Source: Ampullaceana balthica
Lineage: Eukaryota; Mollusca; Gastropoda; Lymnaeidae
Direction of reading: 5' to 3'
DNA length: 64,000 bases
NCBI GenBank assembly: GCA_944989445.1
Contig: CALYLW010000054.1
Span: forward strand, 248,001-312,000
How positions within the stretch are numbered: the stretch's first letter is position 1; every line of letters begins with the position of its first letter. Shown here piece after piece: positions 10,342-20,595 of this stretch. The translations under genes and the position numbers were made by a program. The notes beneath the pieces were generated by a model. The model ran no database searches, had not been told where the DNA came from, and was given only the letters and a program-made list of their open reading frames with translations.

Positions 10342-10693
10342 AATAGGGTTAGTCATTTCTAAAACGGAAAACGTCATAGCTCAATGAGTAATATTCTATT
10401 TCTAGATTACATTTTAGCGGAACAATATTTTACAGCATAATTTAAGTCGAATCACTATGTTCTCAAAATATAATAGTAAAATTACGAAACTGTGTTTCCG
10501 TTTTCAAGTCCAATAAGCTGTCTTACGTTAACGAAGAATTAACAAATAGCTGATAAGATACATCCTTCTCAACATACCTGCATTTACATATTGACTCGTA
10601 TCTTTAATTAAATTTTCGATGAAATTCGTCAATAAAAAAAAAGACCCGTACACTTTTATTAATAGATTTCCGTCATATTATGACAAGGCCTAT
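10342..10693. repeat. Unclassified dispersed repeat, copy 2
   Basis: Matches 4755-5300 apart from the hAT insertion there, and is itself cut at its right end by the SINE that starts at about 10697. No ORF is supported. Confidence 0.7.
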
Positions 10694-10696
10694 AAG

Positions 10697-10990
10697 GGGG
10701 ACGCGGTGGTCGAGTGGCAGCGCACTGGACTGTCGTACCGATGGTCACGAGTTCGAATCCGTGTGAAGGCAAGGGTTTGTTCCCGGGGCCTAGGGCGTCC
10801 CTGAGTCACCCCGCTCCGAATGGGTACCTAACACTACATGTAGTTAGGCGGCTGGGTAATGCGTGGAACCCACAAAGCCGTGGCATGTGAATGCTGCATC
10901 ACTTGCCAACAGATCATCTGTCATGGTCTGTGGACGCAACTATCTTCTACATAGAAGGAGCGTCTGTATAGATAAGAAGAAGAAGATAAG
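10697..10990 (+). mobile_element. tRNA-derived SINE, full-length copy
   Basis: The head carries a pol III A box TGGTCGAGTGG (10707-10717) and a B box AGTTCGAATCC (10750-10760), as in a tRNA-related 5' region. A body with CCGAATGGGTACCTAACACT and CGCATCACTTGCC-like segments follows, ending ATAGAAGGAGCGTCTGTA and GATAAG tail units. Other copies: 28230-28519 (minus) and 44889-45106 (5'-truncated). Its 3' end matches the LINE 3' end at 3.5 kb, which suggests mobilisation by that LINE. Confidence 0.88.
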
Positions 10991-10999
10991 AGCGGGGCG

Positions 11000-12139
11000 A
11001 GAAGGCCACGAGGTTGAGTATCAAAAGGAATCTTCAAGGTCAGCGCAGTATTTAAAAATTATTGAAACGCTTGGGAGATGGTTTGCACATTTAAACTTAG
11101 AACTTAATGAGGTAGCATGCCAGTTGACTGACAGACTGGGTGACTGACTGATGGACTAACTGACTGATTGAAAAAACTGACTGATTCACCTACTCACTGA
11201 TTGACTAACTGACTGATTGAATGGCTGATTGACAAACTGATTGATTGACTAAGTGGCTCATAGACTAAGAGCATAATTTACCGACTGACGGATTAATTTA
11301 CTGACTAATTTTTCTGGCTACGATTGACTGGCTATAGCTGCACCACCAGATGACTGAATGGGTGATTACTTGTGGTGACTGAATGACAGACTTGATGCCT
11401 GAAACACTTGTTGAATGACTAAATGACTGACTGAATTTTCCAACTGACCGAATGACTGCATATTCTATAATATTTCACAAACTCTAACAGAATGTATTTT
11501 GTGGTGACATAAAAAAAAACCCATTCGAAACTTGTTATTGATTAACGGCATCTTATTCACAGTATTTTTGTACACAATCTGTTATTTATTTCCCCCTTGC
11601 TTGGTTTGATGACAGAAGAAGGCGCACGATTATCAATTAAATGAATTCCACTTGTTTCAAAAACAAAAACAAAATTGTTGTAACTACTATAATAAAACAC
11701 TCGAGTATCGTATCTGACTTGTCAACATGAAAGTAAATACATCTTATCTCCGGCACAATGAAAAGGTCGGTTGATGAACAAACAGTTACCGAAAGTAGCT
11801 CCGCTAGAGGGCGGCCACGATCTCGGCTCAGAAACTTTTATCAGCGGCGGTGCACGAGGAAGAGCTTTTCCCCCCCACTCGGCTCTCCCATAACTTGATC
11901 GAACCGCGCATTAAGTGGAGCGATAGATTGCGTCGGTATTGCGTAAAACAGACCTGGGTTTTAAAAAAAACAATAAAAAATAATTAAAAAAACTTCCTTG
12001 AGCGGCTCACGACAAGAACGGAAAGGTAAAAAGGGGCGGGGGCTGATTGGACTGATTGGGGCGGGGAAGGGGGAGGGCGTCAGCGAATCTTAATATGAGT
12101 CTTGAAACGGGATAATAATACCGCGATGTAAAACTGAAA
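11000..12139. other. non-genic stretch with degenerate GACT repeat
   Basis: A degenerate (GACT/GATT)n tract runs about 11120-11460. The rest is AT-rich with a GC-rich patch at 11790-11900. No ORF, splice-bounded exon or transposon end is supported. Confidence 0.5.
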
Positions 12140-13650
12140 AATAAGAAAAACCCGTAAAAAACCAAGTTTTTGACTATAAATCCTTTATGTACGAGAAGTA
12201 ACTAAAAGAATGTTCATTATAATACGCAGCGCCAGACCATCCAGAAATACAAAATTGAAGTTGTGTCGTAAAACATGTTTAATATAATACGCACCGATCA
12301 GGAATATGTTTATAAAAAGAGCTGTCAATAAAATACGCACCTTATTGCGCGACAGAAAGGTTGTTCAATATAATACGCACCGCGACGCTCTATCTCAAAA
12401 AATAGCATGATACATAGGAATAAAAAAAATAATCTAAAAAATCAATAATTTAATTACGGTACATGCGATCGATCTGAAATTTTGATACATTGTTTTTATT
12501 ATCGGTACGAAACTGCCTGCAAAATTTCAGCTCGCTATCTTGCGAACAAGTGGGTTAAAAATCGATCAAAAGTTTTGGCGAAAAGCAAGCAAGCAAGCAA
12601 GGTCCGCCGCAGACACCACGAGTTAATATAAAGGATTTAATAAGAAAAACCCGTAAAAAACCAAGTTTTTGACTATAAATCCTTTATGTACGAGAAGTAA
12701 CTAAAAGAATGTTCATTATAATACGCAGCGCCAGACCATCCAGAAATACAAAATTGAAGTTGTGTCGTAAAACATGTTTAATATAATACGCACCGATCAG
12801 GAATATGTTTATAAAAAGAGCTGTCAATAAAATACGCACCTTATTGCGCGACAGAAAGGTTGTTCAATATAATACGCACCGCGACGCTCTATCTCAAAAA
12901 ATAGCATGATACATAGGAATAAATAAAATAATCTAAAAAATCAATAATTTCATTACGGTACATGCGATCGATCTGAAATTTTGATACATTGTTTTTATCA
13001 TCGGTACGAAACTGCCTGCAAAATTTCAGCTCGCTATCTTGCGAGCAAGTGGGTTAAAAATCGATCAAAAGTTTTGGCGACAAGCAAGCAAGCAAGGTCC
13101 GCCGCAGACACCACGAGTTAATATAAAGGATTTAATAAGAAAAACCCGTAAAAAACCAAGTTTTTGACTATAAATCCTTTATGTACGAGAAGTAACTAAA
13201 AGAATGTTCATTATAATACGCAGCGCCAGACCATCCAGAAATACAAAATTGAAGTTGTGTCGTAAAACATGTTTAATATAATACGCACCGATCAGGAATA
13301 TGTTTATAAAAAGAGCTGTCAATAAAATACGCACCTTATTGCGCGACAGAAAGGTTGTTCAATATAATACGCACCGCGACGCTCTATCTCAAAAAATAGC
13401 ATGATACATAGGAATAAAAAAAATAATCTAAAAAATCAATAATTTAATTACGGTACATGCGATCGATCTGAAATTTTGATACATTGTTTTTATCATCGGT
13501 ACGAAACTGCCTGCAAAATTTCAGCTCGCTATCTTGCGAGCAAGTGGGTTAAAAATCGATCAAAAGTTTTGGCGACAAGCAAGCAAGCAAGCAAGCAAGC
13601 AAGGTCGGTCGGTCGGCCGCAGACACCACGAGTTAATATAAAGGATTTAA
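12140..13650. repeat. family A tandem element, three copies
   Basis: Three head-to-tail units start at 12140, 12639 and 13134 (periods 499 and 495 bp) and are nearly identical. Each begins AAAACCCGTAAAAAACCAAG, soon reads TAAATCCTTTAT, and ends ATAAAGGATTTA, so the inner ends form a 12-bp inverted repeat. A hairpin core CTGAAATTTTG...CAAAATTTCAG sits in the right half, followed by an (AAGC)n run whose length varies between copies. There is no protein coding capacity. A solitary fourth copy is at 31084-31583. Confidence 0.9.
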
Positions 13651-13727
13651 AAACAACAAACAATAATGAAATGTTATACGAAGTAGTTATTTTTTAAAAC
13701 TATTTTCTTCCCTTTGTTTGGTTTATT

Positions 13728-14066
13728 TTAAGACTTCAGTGAAATTTCATCGAGACATTCTATAATGTCTGTAGCTGTAAGGATTCTGAGAGCGTTCAAA
13801 GTAAACCCAAAAACAAATGTCACCAAAAACCTAGGTCCGCGAGTCATATGCGGCCCATCTAATTTTTTTAAAATTCTGCCTGTATTAACTTGATGGGAAA
13901 ATAATGTTTTCGTAAGGTTGAGAGACTTTAAATTTTTTAAAATAAAATTCGCCTCTGGGTCAGTTGAACCCTGAACTGAATAAGAGAACAGCAAATGCCA
14001 CAGGAGTGTAGTGAATACCATCGAGACTTTGATGATTGAAACAGTTTTCTGCGGGGTTTTGCTCAT
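13728..14066 (-). CDS. small ORF with predicted signal peptide, unknown
   Basis: A 112-codon single-exon ORF, with its first ATG at 14066. The N-terminus has a short basic segment (MSKTPQKTVSIIK), a hydrophobic core (MVFTTLLWHLLFSYSVQG) and a plausible signal-peptidase site before STDPE. The mature part of about 80 residues has one cysteine, an NLT sequon and a second hydrophobic patch (FLVTFVFGFTL). The stop codon overlaps an AATAAA poly(A) signal at the end. I do not recognise a family. It lies between family A and a (TA)n tract, so it could be a genuine small gene, a first exon, or chance. Confidence 0.3.
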   Translation of the reverse strand: MSKTPQKTVSIIKVSMVFTTLLWHLLFSYSVQGSTDPEANFILKNLKSLNLTKTLFSHQVNTGRILKKLDGPHMTRGPRFLVTFVFGFTLNALRILTATDIIECLDEISLKS

Positions 14067-14190
14067 AACCAACGACAGAGACTCCAGAATGTACTAAACA
14101 CTGCAGCGCGCATTGAAATGCGGATGAGGAAGTCAGGAATGCATCAAACCCGCTCTTAAAGATTCTACTCTTTCTTCCCGATACTGGGCG

Positions 14191-14205
14191 AATATATATA
14201 TATGT

Positions 14206-14287
<82 letters not shown>
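14191..14287. repeat. (TA)n microsatellite
   Basis: Nearly uninterrupted TA dinucleotide for about 90 bp, about 90 bp upstream of the retrotransposon insertion site. Confidence 0.95.
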
Positions 14288-14291
<4 letters not shown>

Positions 14292-14377
14292 TCCGTCACT
14301 GGTTGTATAATACATGAATCAGCAACGCATCATTTGAAAGAAATTATTTCCAAACATACGTCTCTGAACGGGATGTA

Positions 14378-14677
14378 TGTCACATCTGATTAACATAATT
14401 TTGTGACGTAAGGTCACGTGTACAAGAGACGCGGGAAGAAAGGAGCATTTCTATTGGTTGAAAGTGTTGGGCGAACAGTTGTGTGTAGACTTCCGACAGG
14501 GAAGCATGATAGTGAATAGCTCAAGATTTCCACGTTATATTACCTCAAATGATATGATTCTTATGTGTACAATATATATGTATGTTAAAGTTGTTTTGGA
14601 TAAACAAAGTTCTTCAGCGGATAATAGTGCCCTAAGATTAAAAATGTAACAAGTATACACAAAGTTATATAGTTACA
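14378..14677 (+). repeat. 5' LTR
   Basis: 300 bp, starting TGTCACATCTGATTAAC and ending AGTTATATAGTTACA. The first roughly 185 bp are identical to the 3' LTR, but the last third diverges sharply and there is a 5-bp insertion (TATGA) near 14563. Confidence 0.93.
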
Positions 14678-14678
14678 T

Positions 14679-14691
14679 TGGTGTCGAAGTA
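14679..14691 (+). promoter_or_regulatory. primer-binding site
   Basis: TGGTGTCGAAGTA begins one base after the 5' LTR. TGG matches the CCA end of a tRNA, and the motif is close to TGGTGTCAGAAGT, the complement of a leucine tRNA 3' end, with one base missing. The tRNA identity is therefore tentative. Confidence 0.65.
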
Positions 14692-15552
14692 AAAGTTCCA
14701 TGTGAACACTGTACAAGAGATTTCAAGAAAGACTTGAAAGAGGTTTCGTATTTCGTGGAAATAAGTATTGGATATTTCCAAAAAAGGAAAGTATTCTTTA
14801 AAATAAGAAATAATACCAGCTATAGTATTTTTGAATATTCAAGTTCGTAAGAAGCTGTGAATAAACTTTTGTAGTTCAATGAAAATACAAGAAGATTTCA
14901 AAATGGCGGCATAAACGGCAGATATCCGCAGTGTATAAAACTGGATCAGACTAGTTGGTTCTACGTCACATTCGACGACAGTACAAGCATACTACACAGT
15001 ACTGGAATCTGGGTCGTGTAGGCTTACTGAATGGTGACACACGGTGAACATATATAGGTCGTGACGTCAACAGGCCCAGTGCTAGTTGATTCCAGGAAAT
15101 ATTTGTAAACATAACATCGAACCGAGAAGCTATGGATTATTGAATGTTTTGGTGTGAATTATAAAATAAAGGAACGGAATTCTTATCCATTCATTGTGTG
15201 AAGAGTTTGATTATCGCAATTTTGGATTAATGGAATGAACTAAATTGTTTAAAAACTACTCGAAAATTGAAATTTTAACCAAGGGACTTTTATTCAAAAC
15301 GATTGGACCATTTAATATATTTTGTCAATCTGAGGGAGCGTATATATAAAGTATACTAAAGATCCCGTGCGAGGATTCTTTTTGTTGTCTCATCTTGCCA
15401 ATAACTAGATTTTATGGTTTAGACGTGTCACTTATTTGAACTTAACATTTTGAATTAAAGATATTTCATTTGGACGATTTATAACTTTATCAATATATAT
15501 CCATACATTCCTTACCGAATTGCTAGATTCATATTATTCAATCAAACAAAAC

Positions 15553-17010
15553 ATGGATTACTACGAAAGATTCACCGCCATAGCTAAAGAAATGGGACTA
15601 AAAGGAAAAGAAATGAGAGATTTCATTGAAGAAAAAGTTTCTGAAGAAAAAGAAAATCAAAGAATTGCTGAAGAAAAAGCAAGAATAGCTGAAGAAAAAG
15701 AACAGCGAAGAAAAGCTGAAGCTGAAGAAAAAGCAAGAATAGCTGAAGAAAAAGAACAGCGAAGAAAAGCTGAAGAAAAAGAAAATCAAAGAATTGCTAA
15801 AGAAGAAGCAAGAATAGCTGAAGAAAAAGAACAGCGAAGAAAAGCTGAAGAAAAAGAAAATCAAAGAGAGGCTGAAGAAAAAGCAAGAATTGCTAATGAA
15901 GAAGAAATGCAAAGACTCATAGTAAAAAGAGAAATTGAACAACTTGCAGTCGATAAGTTAAAATTACAAAGGGAGCGAGACAGTAGTGGCCACAATCCTG
16001 GTGATGAAACAAATAGAAGGTCAGCACCAAGGGATACTATCAAAGTAAGAAAATATGATAGCCAAAAAGAACAAATGGATGTTTATCTGGATTATTTCGA
16101 ATCCATAATGGCTATGAAAGGCTATAATGAAGAAGATTGGCCAGCACAACTGATGACTCAATTAACTGGAGAAGCATTTGAAGCTTATAACAGTATAGCC
16201 AAAGAAGACAAAAGCATATATAAGAATGTCAAAAAGGCACTTCTGTGTCATTTTGGAAAGTCAGAAAATGATTATAGAAGAGAATTTCATGAAATGAGAA
16301 TCAAGATGGACAAAGATCCACAGATCATAGTACATGAAGCACAAGTCAAACTAACAAAATGGCTGGAACTGACAGCAATAGATACGAGCAATCCAAAGGC
16401 CATAATAGACATGGTGTTAATTGACAAGTTTTTAGAAAATGCAACACCAACCATATTCACATATTTGACTGACAAGAAAGTTCGTACTCAAGCAGAGCTA
16501 ACAAATGCATTACGAACATTCAAAGACTCTCATCCGAATGTGGAAATGGATAAGAGACAAGACATATTTGCAGCAATACAAATTAAAAGTCAAGAAAAAA
16601 GGCAAGGTGTGAGAAACCAGAGTCTGCCAAACCAAGGCAACAGACAAACTATTTGTTGGTACTGTAACAAGCCAGGACATATGGCGAAGCAGTGTTACCA
16701 CAATAAAGGACAACCAAATAGGGTGTCACCTAATGGCAGCCCTATAAGAAAGAAAACAGAAGAAAGGTCAAGACAAGGTCATTTTGAAAGCAAATGTAGA
16801 AGATCATGGAGAGGCAGATACAATCATGACTCCAGATACAGAAATCATGATCAGCCCTGGAGAAAGAATGACTACCAAGAGGGAGATAATAAAGGAAAAA
16901 TGAAACAAGAAGAATCACAATCTAGTAGTACTGTGGCCACTATCAAGGATCATGGCACACTGAAATGTTACCCAGTGTACATCAATGATCGAAAGTGTGT
17001 GTCTTCGTGA
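15553..17010 (+). CDS. gag: Gag polyprotein of the Gmr1-like element
   Basis: 485 residues from the ATG at 15553 (AACATGG, a good start context; the frame is open further upstream but without ATG). Residues about 15-150 are a highly charged coiled coil built from repeats of the type AEEKARIAEEKEQRRK. Residues about 170-375 are the capsid; the YRREFHEM...KLTKWL...DKFL pattern resembles vertebrate SCAN domains, which are known to derive from a Gmr1-like capsid. Residues 368-381 are a CCHC zinc knuckle (CWYCNKPGHMAKQC), followed by a basic tail. It packages the element RNA into particles. It ends in TGA at 17008-17010, overlapping pol by 26 bp, with pol in the +1 frame. Confidence 0.92.
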   Translation: MDYYERFTAIAKEMGLKGKEMRDFIEEKVSEEKENQRIAEEKARIAEEKEQRRKAEAEEKARIAEEKEQRRKAEEKENQRIAKEEARIAEEKEQRRKAEEKENQREAEEKARIANEEEMQRLIVKREIEQLAVDKLKLQRERDSSGHNPGDETNRRSAPRDTIKVRKYDSQKEQMDVYLDYFESIMAMKGYNEEDWPAQLMTQLTGEAFEAYNSIAKEDKSIYKNVKKALLCHFGKSENDYRREFHEMRIKMDKDPQIIVHEAQVKLTKWLELTAIDTSNPKAIIDMVLIDKFLENATPTIFTYLTDKKVRTQAELTNALRTFKDSHPNVEMDKRQDIFAAIQIKSQEKRQGVRNQSLPNQGNRQTICWYCNKPGHMAKQCYHNKGQPNRVSPNGSPIRKKTEERSRQGHFESKCRRSWRGRYNHDSRYRNHDQPWRKNDYQEGDNKGKMKQEESQSSSTVATIKDHGTLKCYPVYINDRKCVSS

Positions 17011-20000
17011 CACTGGATGCACAACAATTGTAGTCCGTGATAAGATGGTGAAAGAAGAAGAGTATGATGGGAAAATAGACACACTGATAATGGCTGATGG
17101 CACAAAGAGAGAGTGTCCAACTGCAATTTTCACCATCAACTCACCCTGGTTTCATGGTAAAGTTAGAGCCAGAGTCTTACAAGACGTCATTTGTGATCTT
17201 ATTATAGGGAACATTGAAGGTGTGCTGGACAATACTGATGAAGTATACAAGGCCTGGCATGATAACAACCATCAAGTATGTGCTACTGTACAAACAAGAG
17301 CCACTACAAAAAGAAGAGAGATCACAGACATTGAAGTTGATGAGAAACTTGAAATAGGAAGCCAACTGATGTCCAAACAAGAGTTCAAACAACTACAAGA
17401 AGAAGATAACACAATCAGAGAAATAAAAATGAAACTTATCAAAGACAATGAAACAGGCCACAACAAAAATTACAAACTAGATAAAGGCATATTAATAAAC
17501 ATTGCACAGGAAGGTACGTGCAAAAGAGTGGTTCTTCCCAAAAAGTTACAGGAAACCATTATCAAAATGACACATGACAGTCCTTTAGGTGGACATATGG
17601 GCGCCAAGAAAACAATTACTACAATAGCAGAAAACTTTTACTGGCCTAAAATGGCAAGGCAGATAAAAGAATACATCAAGGCATGTACAGTGTGTCTACA
17701 ACATAATCCCAAAGATGGGAGGCACACAGCACCCATACAATCATCTGACAAGGCAAACTTTGTATTCGAGAAAATCGCTATAGACCTGATAGGACCATTC
17801 AAAAAGATGTCAAAGAAGAAACATATGTATGCTCTAACCATAGTGGACATAGCCACCAGATGGGGTGAAGCTATCCCACTGAAGCGAATAGATGCAGAAA
17901 ATATATGCAACGCATTACTCAATGTTTTTAGCAGATATGGTTTCCCTCAAACACTTCTGTCGGACAATGGCAGCCAATTCAAGGGTCAGATGACACAAGC
18001 CATTATGAAAATGTTAAACATTACACAAGTACACAGCACAGTGTACCATCCACAGTCAAATGGAGTGATTGAAAGACTAAACAAAACCATCAAGAATATG
18101 CTATTAAAGGTGACAGTGGACCATGAGGACAGATGGCATGAATATTTACCCTTAGTACTGTTTGCATACAACAGCAGCAAACATGAAAGCACTGGCTTTA
18201 GTCCTTTTGAGTTAATGTTTGGCCAAAACCCTGCAAATCCCTTAAAGAATTTCAAAGAAAGGCTTATAAGTAAACAAGATGCCATACAGGACAGATATCA
18301 GCTGATGTCAGACACTAGAGATAAAATACTTTACAGTATTGAAGCAGCAAAGCAAAGACTAATCAAGCAAAGTACAAGACATAGAGAAATCAAAAATAGA
18401 CACAGACATTTGAGAACATTTGAGCCTGAACAACAAGTCCTAGTATGCTTACCAAACACAAAGAATGAAATCACATGGGAAGGTCCATACAAAATTGAAG
18501 AGAAACTTAGTGATGTCACATATAGTGTCAATATCAAAGGACATGTGAAAAAATTACATATTGACAAACTAAGAACATATGATGACAATAAAGAAGGAAA
18601 GCAAACTGTTAATGTCATCATCAAGGTAAATGATGAAAATGACAATGCAATGAAAATGAACAGTCTTGACAGTGAAAAAATATCATCTGACATACCAGAT
18701 AATATGAAACACAGAGTGATCAAAATTTTTCAAAAATACAAAGGTGTCATAACAAAAGAAACAGGCAACACAAAAACTGTGACTCACAAGATACAAGTTT
18801 TGGAACATGAACCCTTCAAGACCAAAGTATACCCTATTCCAATGGCACATAGAGACACAGTAAGGCAAGAAATTGACTACCTACTTAAAGAAAACAAAAT
18901 AAGAAAAGCAGTTGAAGCTAACTATACCTCACCAACTGTCATAGTAAAAAAGAAGAATGGAAAGATTCGACTGAGCTGTGACTACAGACAGTTGAATAAT
19001 ATTACCAAATTGGACCATGAACCTATTGGAGACCCAAGAGACATTATAGACATAATTGGTACTTCCAGAATATTCACTACATTTGACTTAAACAGAGGTT
19101 TTTGGCAGATTAACATGGATCCTGATTCTATAAAATACACTGCATTCATAGCCATGGATGAGGTGTATGAATGGTTAGTAATGCCATTTGGACTGGTCAA
19201 CAGTACGGCCACTTTTAGCAGATTTATGAAAGTGATGCTAAAAGGAATTCCAAATGTGGTACATTATGTCGACGATATATGCATCCACACTAAAGATTGG
19301 GAATCACATATCCATACACTTGAAGCTGTACTGGATAGACTCAAGAAACATAATGTGACAATCTCACCAGAAAAGATCAACATTGGAAAGAAGTATATAG
19401 ATTTTTTGGGATACAGAATAGGAGGCGGTGCAGTCACTCCCACTGCAGAAAATGAAAACAAGATATTTAATCTCTCTGTCCCAAAATCTAAAAAACAAGT
19501 ACAAGCCCTGCTGGGACTATGTAACTTTTACAGATCTTTTATTGCAAATTATGCAGAAATAGTTCATCCACTAACAGAAGTTACAAAAACCAAAGATATT
19601 AGAAAATTTCAATTTCCAGGAGATTGCCTCAACGCATTAGAGAACATTCAGGAGGCATTCAGGAAGAAACCCATCTTAGTTACACCTCAATGGGACAAAC
19701 CTTTCATTGTTTCTACCGATGCATCGTCCATTGCATTAGGAGCGTGCCTCATGCAAGAACATGATGGTATCCTACATCCTATACAGTATCTTAGCAGAAA
19801 CTTGACCAAAACAGAGTGTAACTACAGCACCATAGAGAGAGAATGTCTAGCCATAGTGTGGGCTCTACAAAAACTTCAAAAATACCTTCTAGGTAGAACA
19901 TTCACTCTCCTAACAGACCACAAACCACTTGTGGCATTCAACAAGAAGAAGATCAGCAACGCCAAAGTGAATCGTTGGGCTATGCTATTAGCCGACTACA

Positions 20001-20086
20001 AATTTGACATTAAACCTGTGAAGGGAAAGGACAATGTGGTTGCAGACATATTAAGTAGAATGACAATAAATAAAGACACTCTGTGA
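16985..20086 (+). CDS. pol: Pol polyprotein: protease-integrase-RT-RNase H
   Basis: 1033 codons from an ATG at 16985, in the +1 frame relative to gag; expression may use +1 frameshifting in the 26-bp overlap or internal initiation. An aspartic protease active site DTG is at residues 9-11. The integrase zinc finger uses H197, H204, C234 and C237; the catalytic triad is D267, D327 and E363, with 35 residues between the last two. A GPY-type module (WEGPYKIEEKL) lies near residue 500. RT follows, with LSCDYRQLNN, the FDLNRGFWQI block, PFGLVNS and YVDD at 761-764. RNase H has STDAS (D912), a TIERECLAI block and LTDHKPL. All catalytic residues seen are intact. The protease lacks its own upstream sequence in this frame, so a Gag-Pol fusion is likely. 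Confidence 0.95.
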   Translation: MIESVCLRDTGCTTIVVRDKMVKEEEYDGKIDTLIMADGTKRECPTAIFTINSPWFHGKVRARVLQDVICDLIIGNIEGVLDNTDEVYKAWHDNNHQVCATVQTRATTKRREITDIEVDEKLEIGSQLMSKQEFKQLQEEDNTIREIKMKLIKDNETGHNKNYKLDKGILINIAQEGTCKRVVLPKKLQETIIKMTHDSPLGGHMGAKKTITTIAENFYWPKMARQIKEYIKACTVCLQHNPKDGRHTAPIQSSDKANFVFEKIAIDLIGPFKKMSKKKHMYALTIVDIATRWGEAIPLKRIDAENICNALLNVFSRYGFPQTLLSDNGSQFKGQMTQAIMKMLNITQVHSTVYHPQSNGVIERLNKTIKNMLLKVTVDHEDRWHEYLPLVLFAYNSSKHESTGFSPFELMFGQNPANPLKNFKERLISKQDAIQDRYQLMSDTRDKILYSIEAAKQRLIKQSTRHREIKNRHRHLRTFEPEQQVLVCLPNTKNEITWEGPYKIEEKLSDVTYSVNIKGHVKKLHIDKLRTYDDNKEGKQTVNVIIKVNDENDNAMKMNSLDSEKISSDIPDNMKHRVIKIFQKYKGVITKETGNTKTVTHKIQVLEHEPFKTKVYPIPMAHRDTVRQEIDYLLKENKIRKAVEANYTSPTVIVKKKNGKIRLSCDYRQLNNITKLDHEPIGDPRDIIDIIGTSRIFTTFDLNRGFWQINMDPDSIKYTAFIAMDEVYEWLVMPFGLVNSTATFSRFMKVMLKGIPNVVHYVDDICIHTKDWESHIHTLEAVLDRLKKHNVTISPEKINIGKKYIDFLGYRIGGGAVTPTAENENKIFNLSVPKSKKQVQALLGLCNFYRSFIANYAEIVHPLTEVTKTKDIRKFQFPGDCLNALENIQEAFRKKPILVTPQWDKPFIVSTDASSIALGACLMQEHDGILHPIQYLSRNLTKTECNYSTIERECLAIVWALQKLQKYLLGRTFTLLTDHKPLVAFNKKKISNAKVNRWAMLLADYKFDIKPVKGKDNVVADILSRMTINKDTL

Positions 20087-20574
20087 ACTCCTAACTGATA
20101 AAACCAGAGACTATTAAAAAGACATTCTGTGAATTACTAAATGATAAAATAATAGACTGTTTTAACATTAGTCTGTGAATTCCTAAAGGATACAAACAGA
20201 GACTGTAATTATATTAATATTTTTATTTGTTGAACAATGGACAAGGAACAGTGTTTGAATTCCATTGGATTATTAGTTAATTTTATAATATTGAGTGTTT
20301 AAATGTTTTAATTACACAAAATTACAGATGTGTTTAAAAGTCCATTTTCATTTTTTCAGCACAGGTAGACGGCTGCAGTCCTACAGATTTTTTCTCATTA
20401 TTTCTTATGTTTAGACTGATGCAGTCCTACAGATTTTTTCTTATTGATTCTATATCCAGAAGTTGTATGTAAGAAAATGAATGTTCATTGATGATAAATA
20501 TTTGAAATTTGAATATAGATATAGATTGATTTGATTTTATGAAGACCAAAAATGTTGTATTTCATAAACATTTT
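20087..20574 (+). other. retrotransposon 3' untranslated region
   Basis: AT-rich spacer between the pol stop and the polypurine tract. It contains two copies of GCAGTCCTACAGATTTTTTC (about 20371 and 20421) and three of a CTGTGAATTCCTAA-like motif just after pol. No env-like ORF is present. Confidence 0.8.
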
Positions 20575-20595
20575 TTTTTGAAGGATGGGGGTGAA
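20575..20595 (+). promoter_or_regulatory. polypurine tract
   Basis: GAAGGATGGGGGTGAA immediately precedes the 3' LTR and is the expected plus-strand primer. The preceding T-run is also typical. Confidence 0.75.

Noticed and set aside
10697..10770. Functional tRNA gene
   Set aside because: A and B boxes are present but the sequence continues into a 290-bp SINE with a tail, and copies recur.
12140..13650. Hammerhead ribozyme in the tandem elements, as in retrozymes
   Set aside because: No CTGANGA core followed by GAAA was found on either strand of the unit.
15598..20086. Minus-strand ORFs within the retrotransposon
   Set aside because: Shadows of gag and pol caused by biased codon use.
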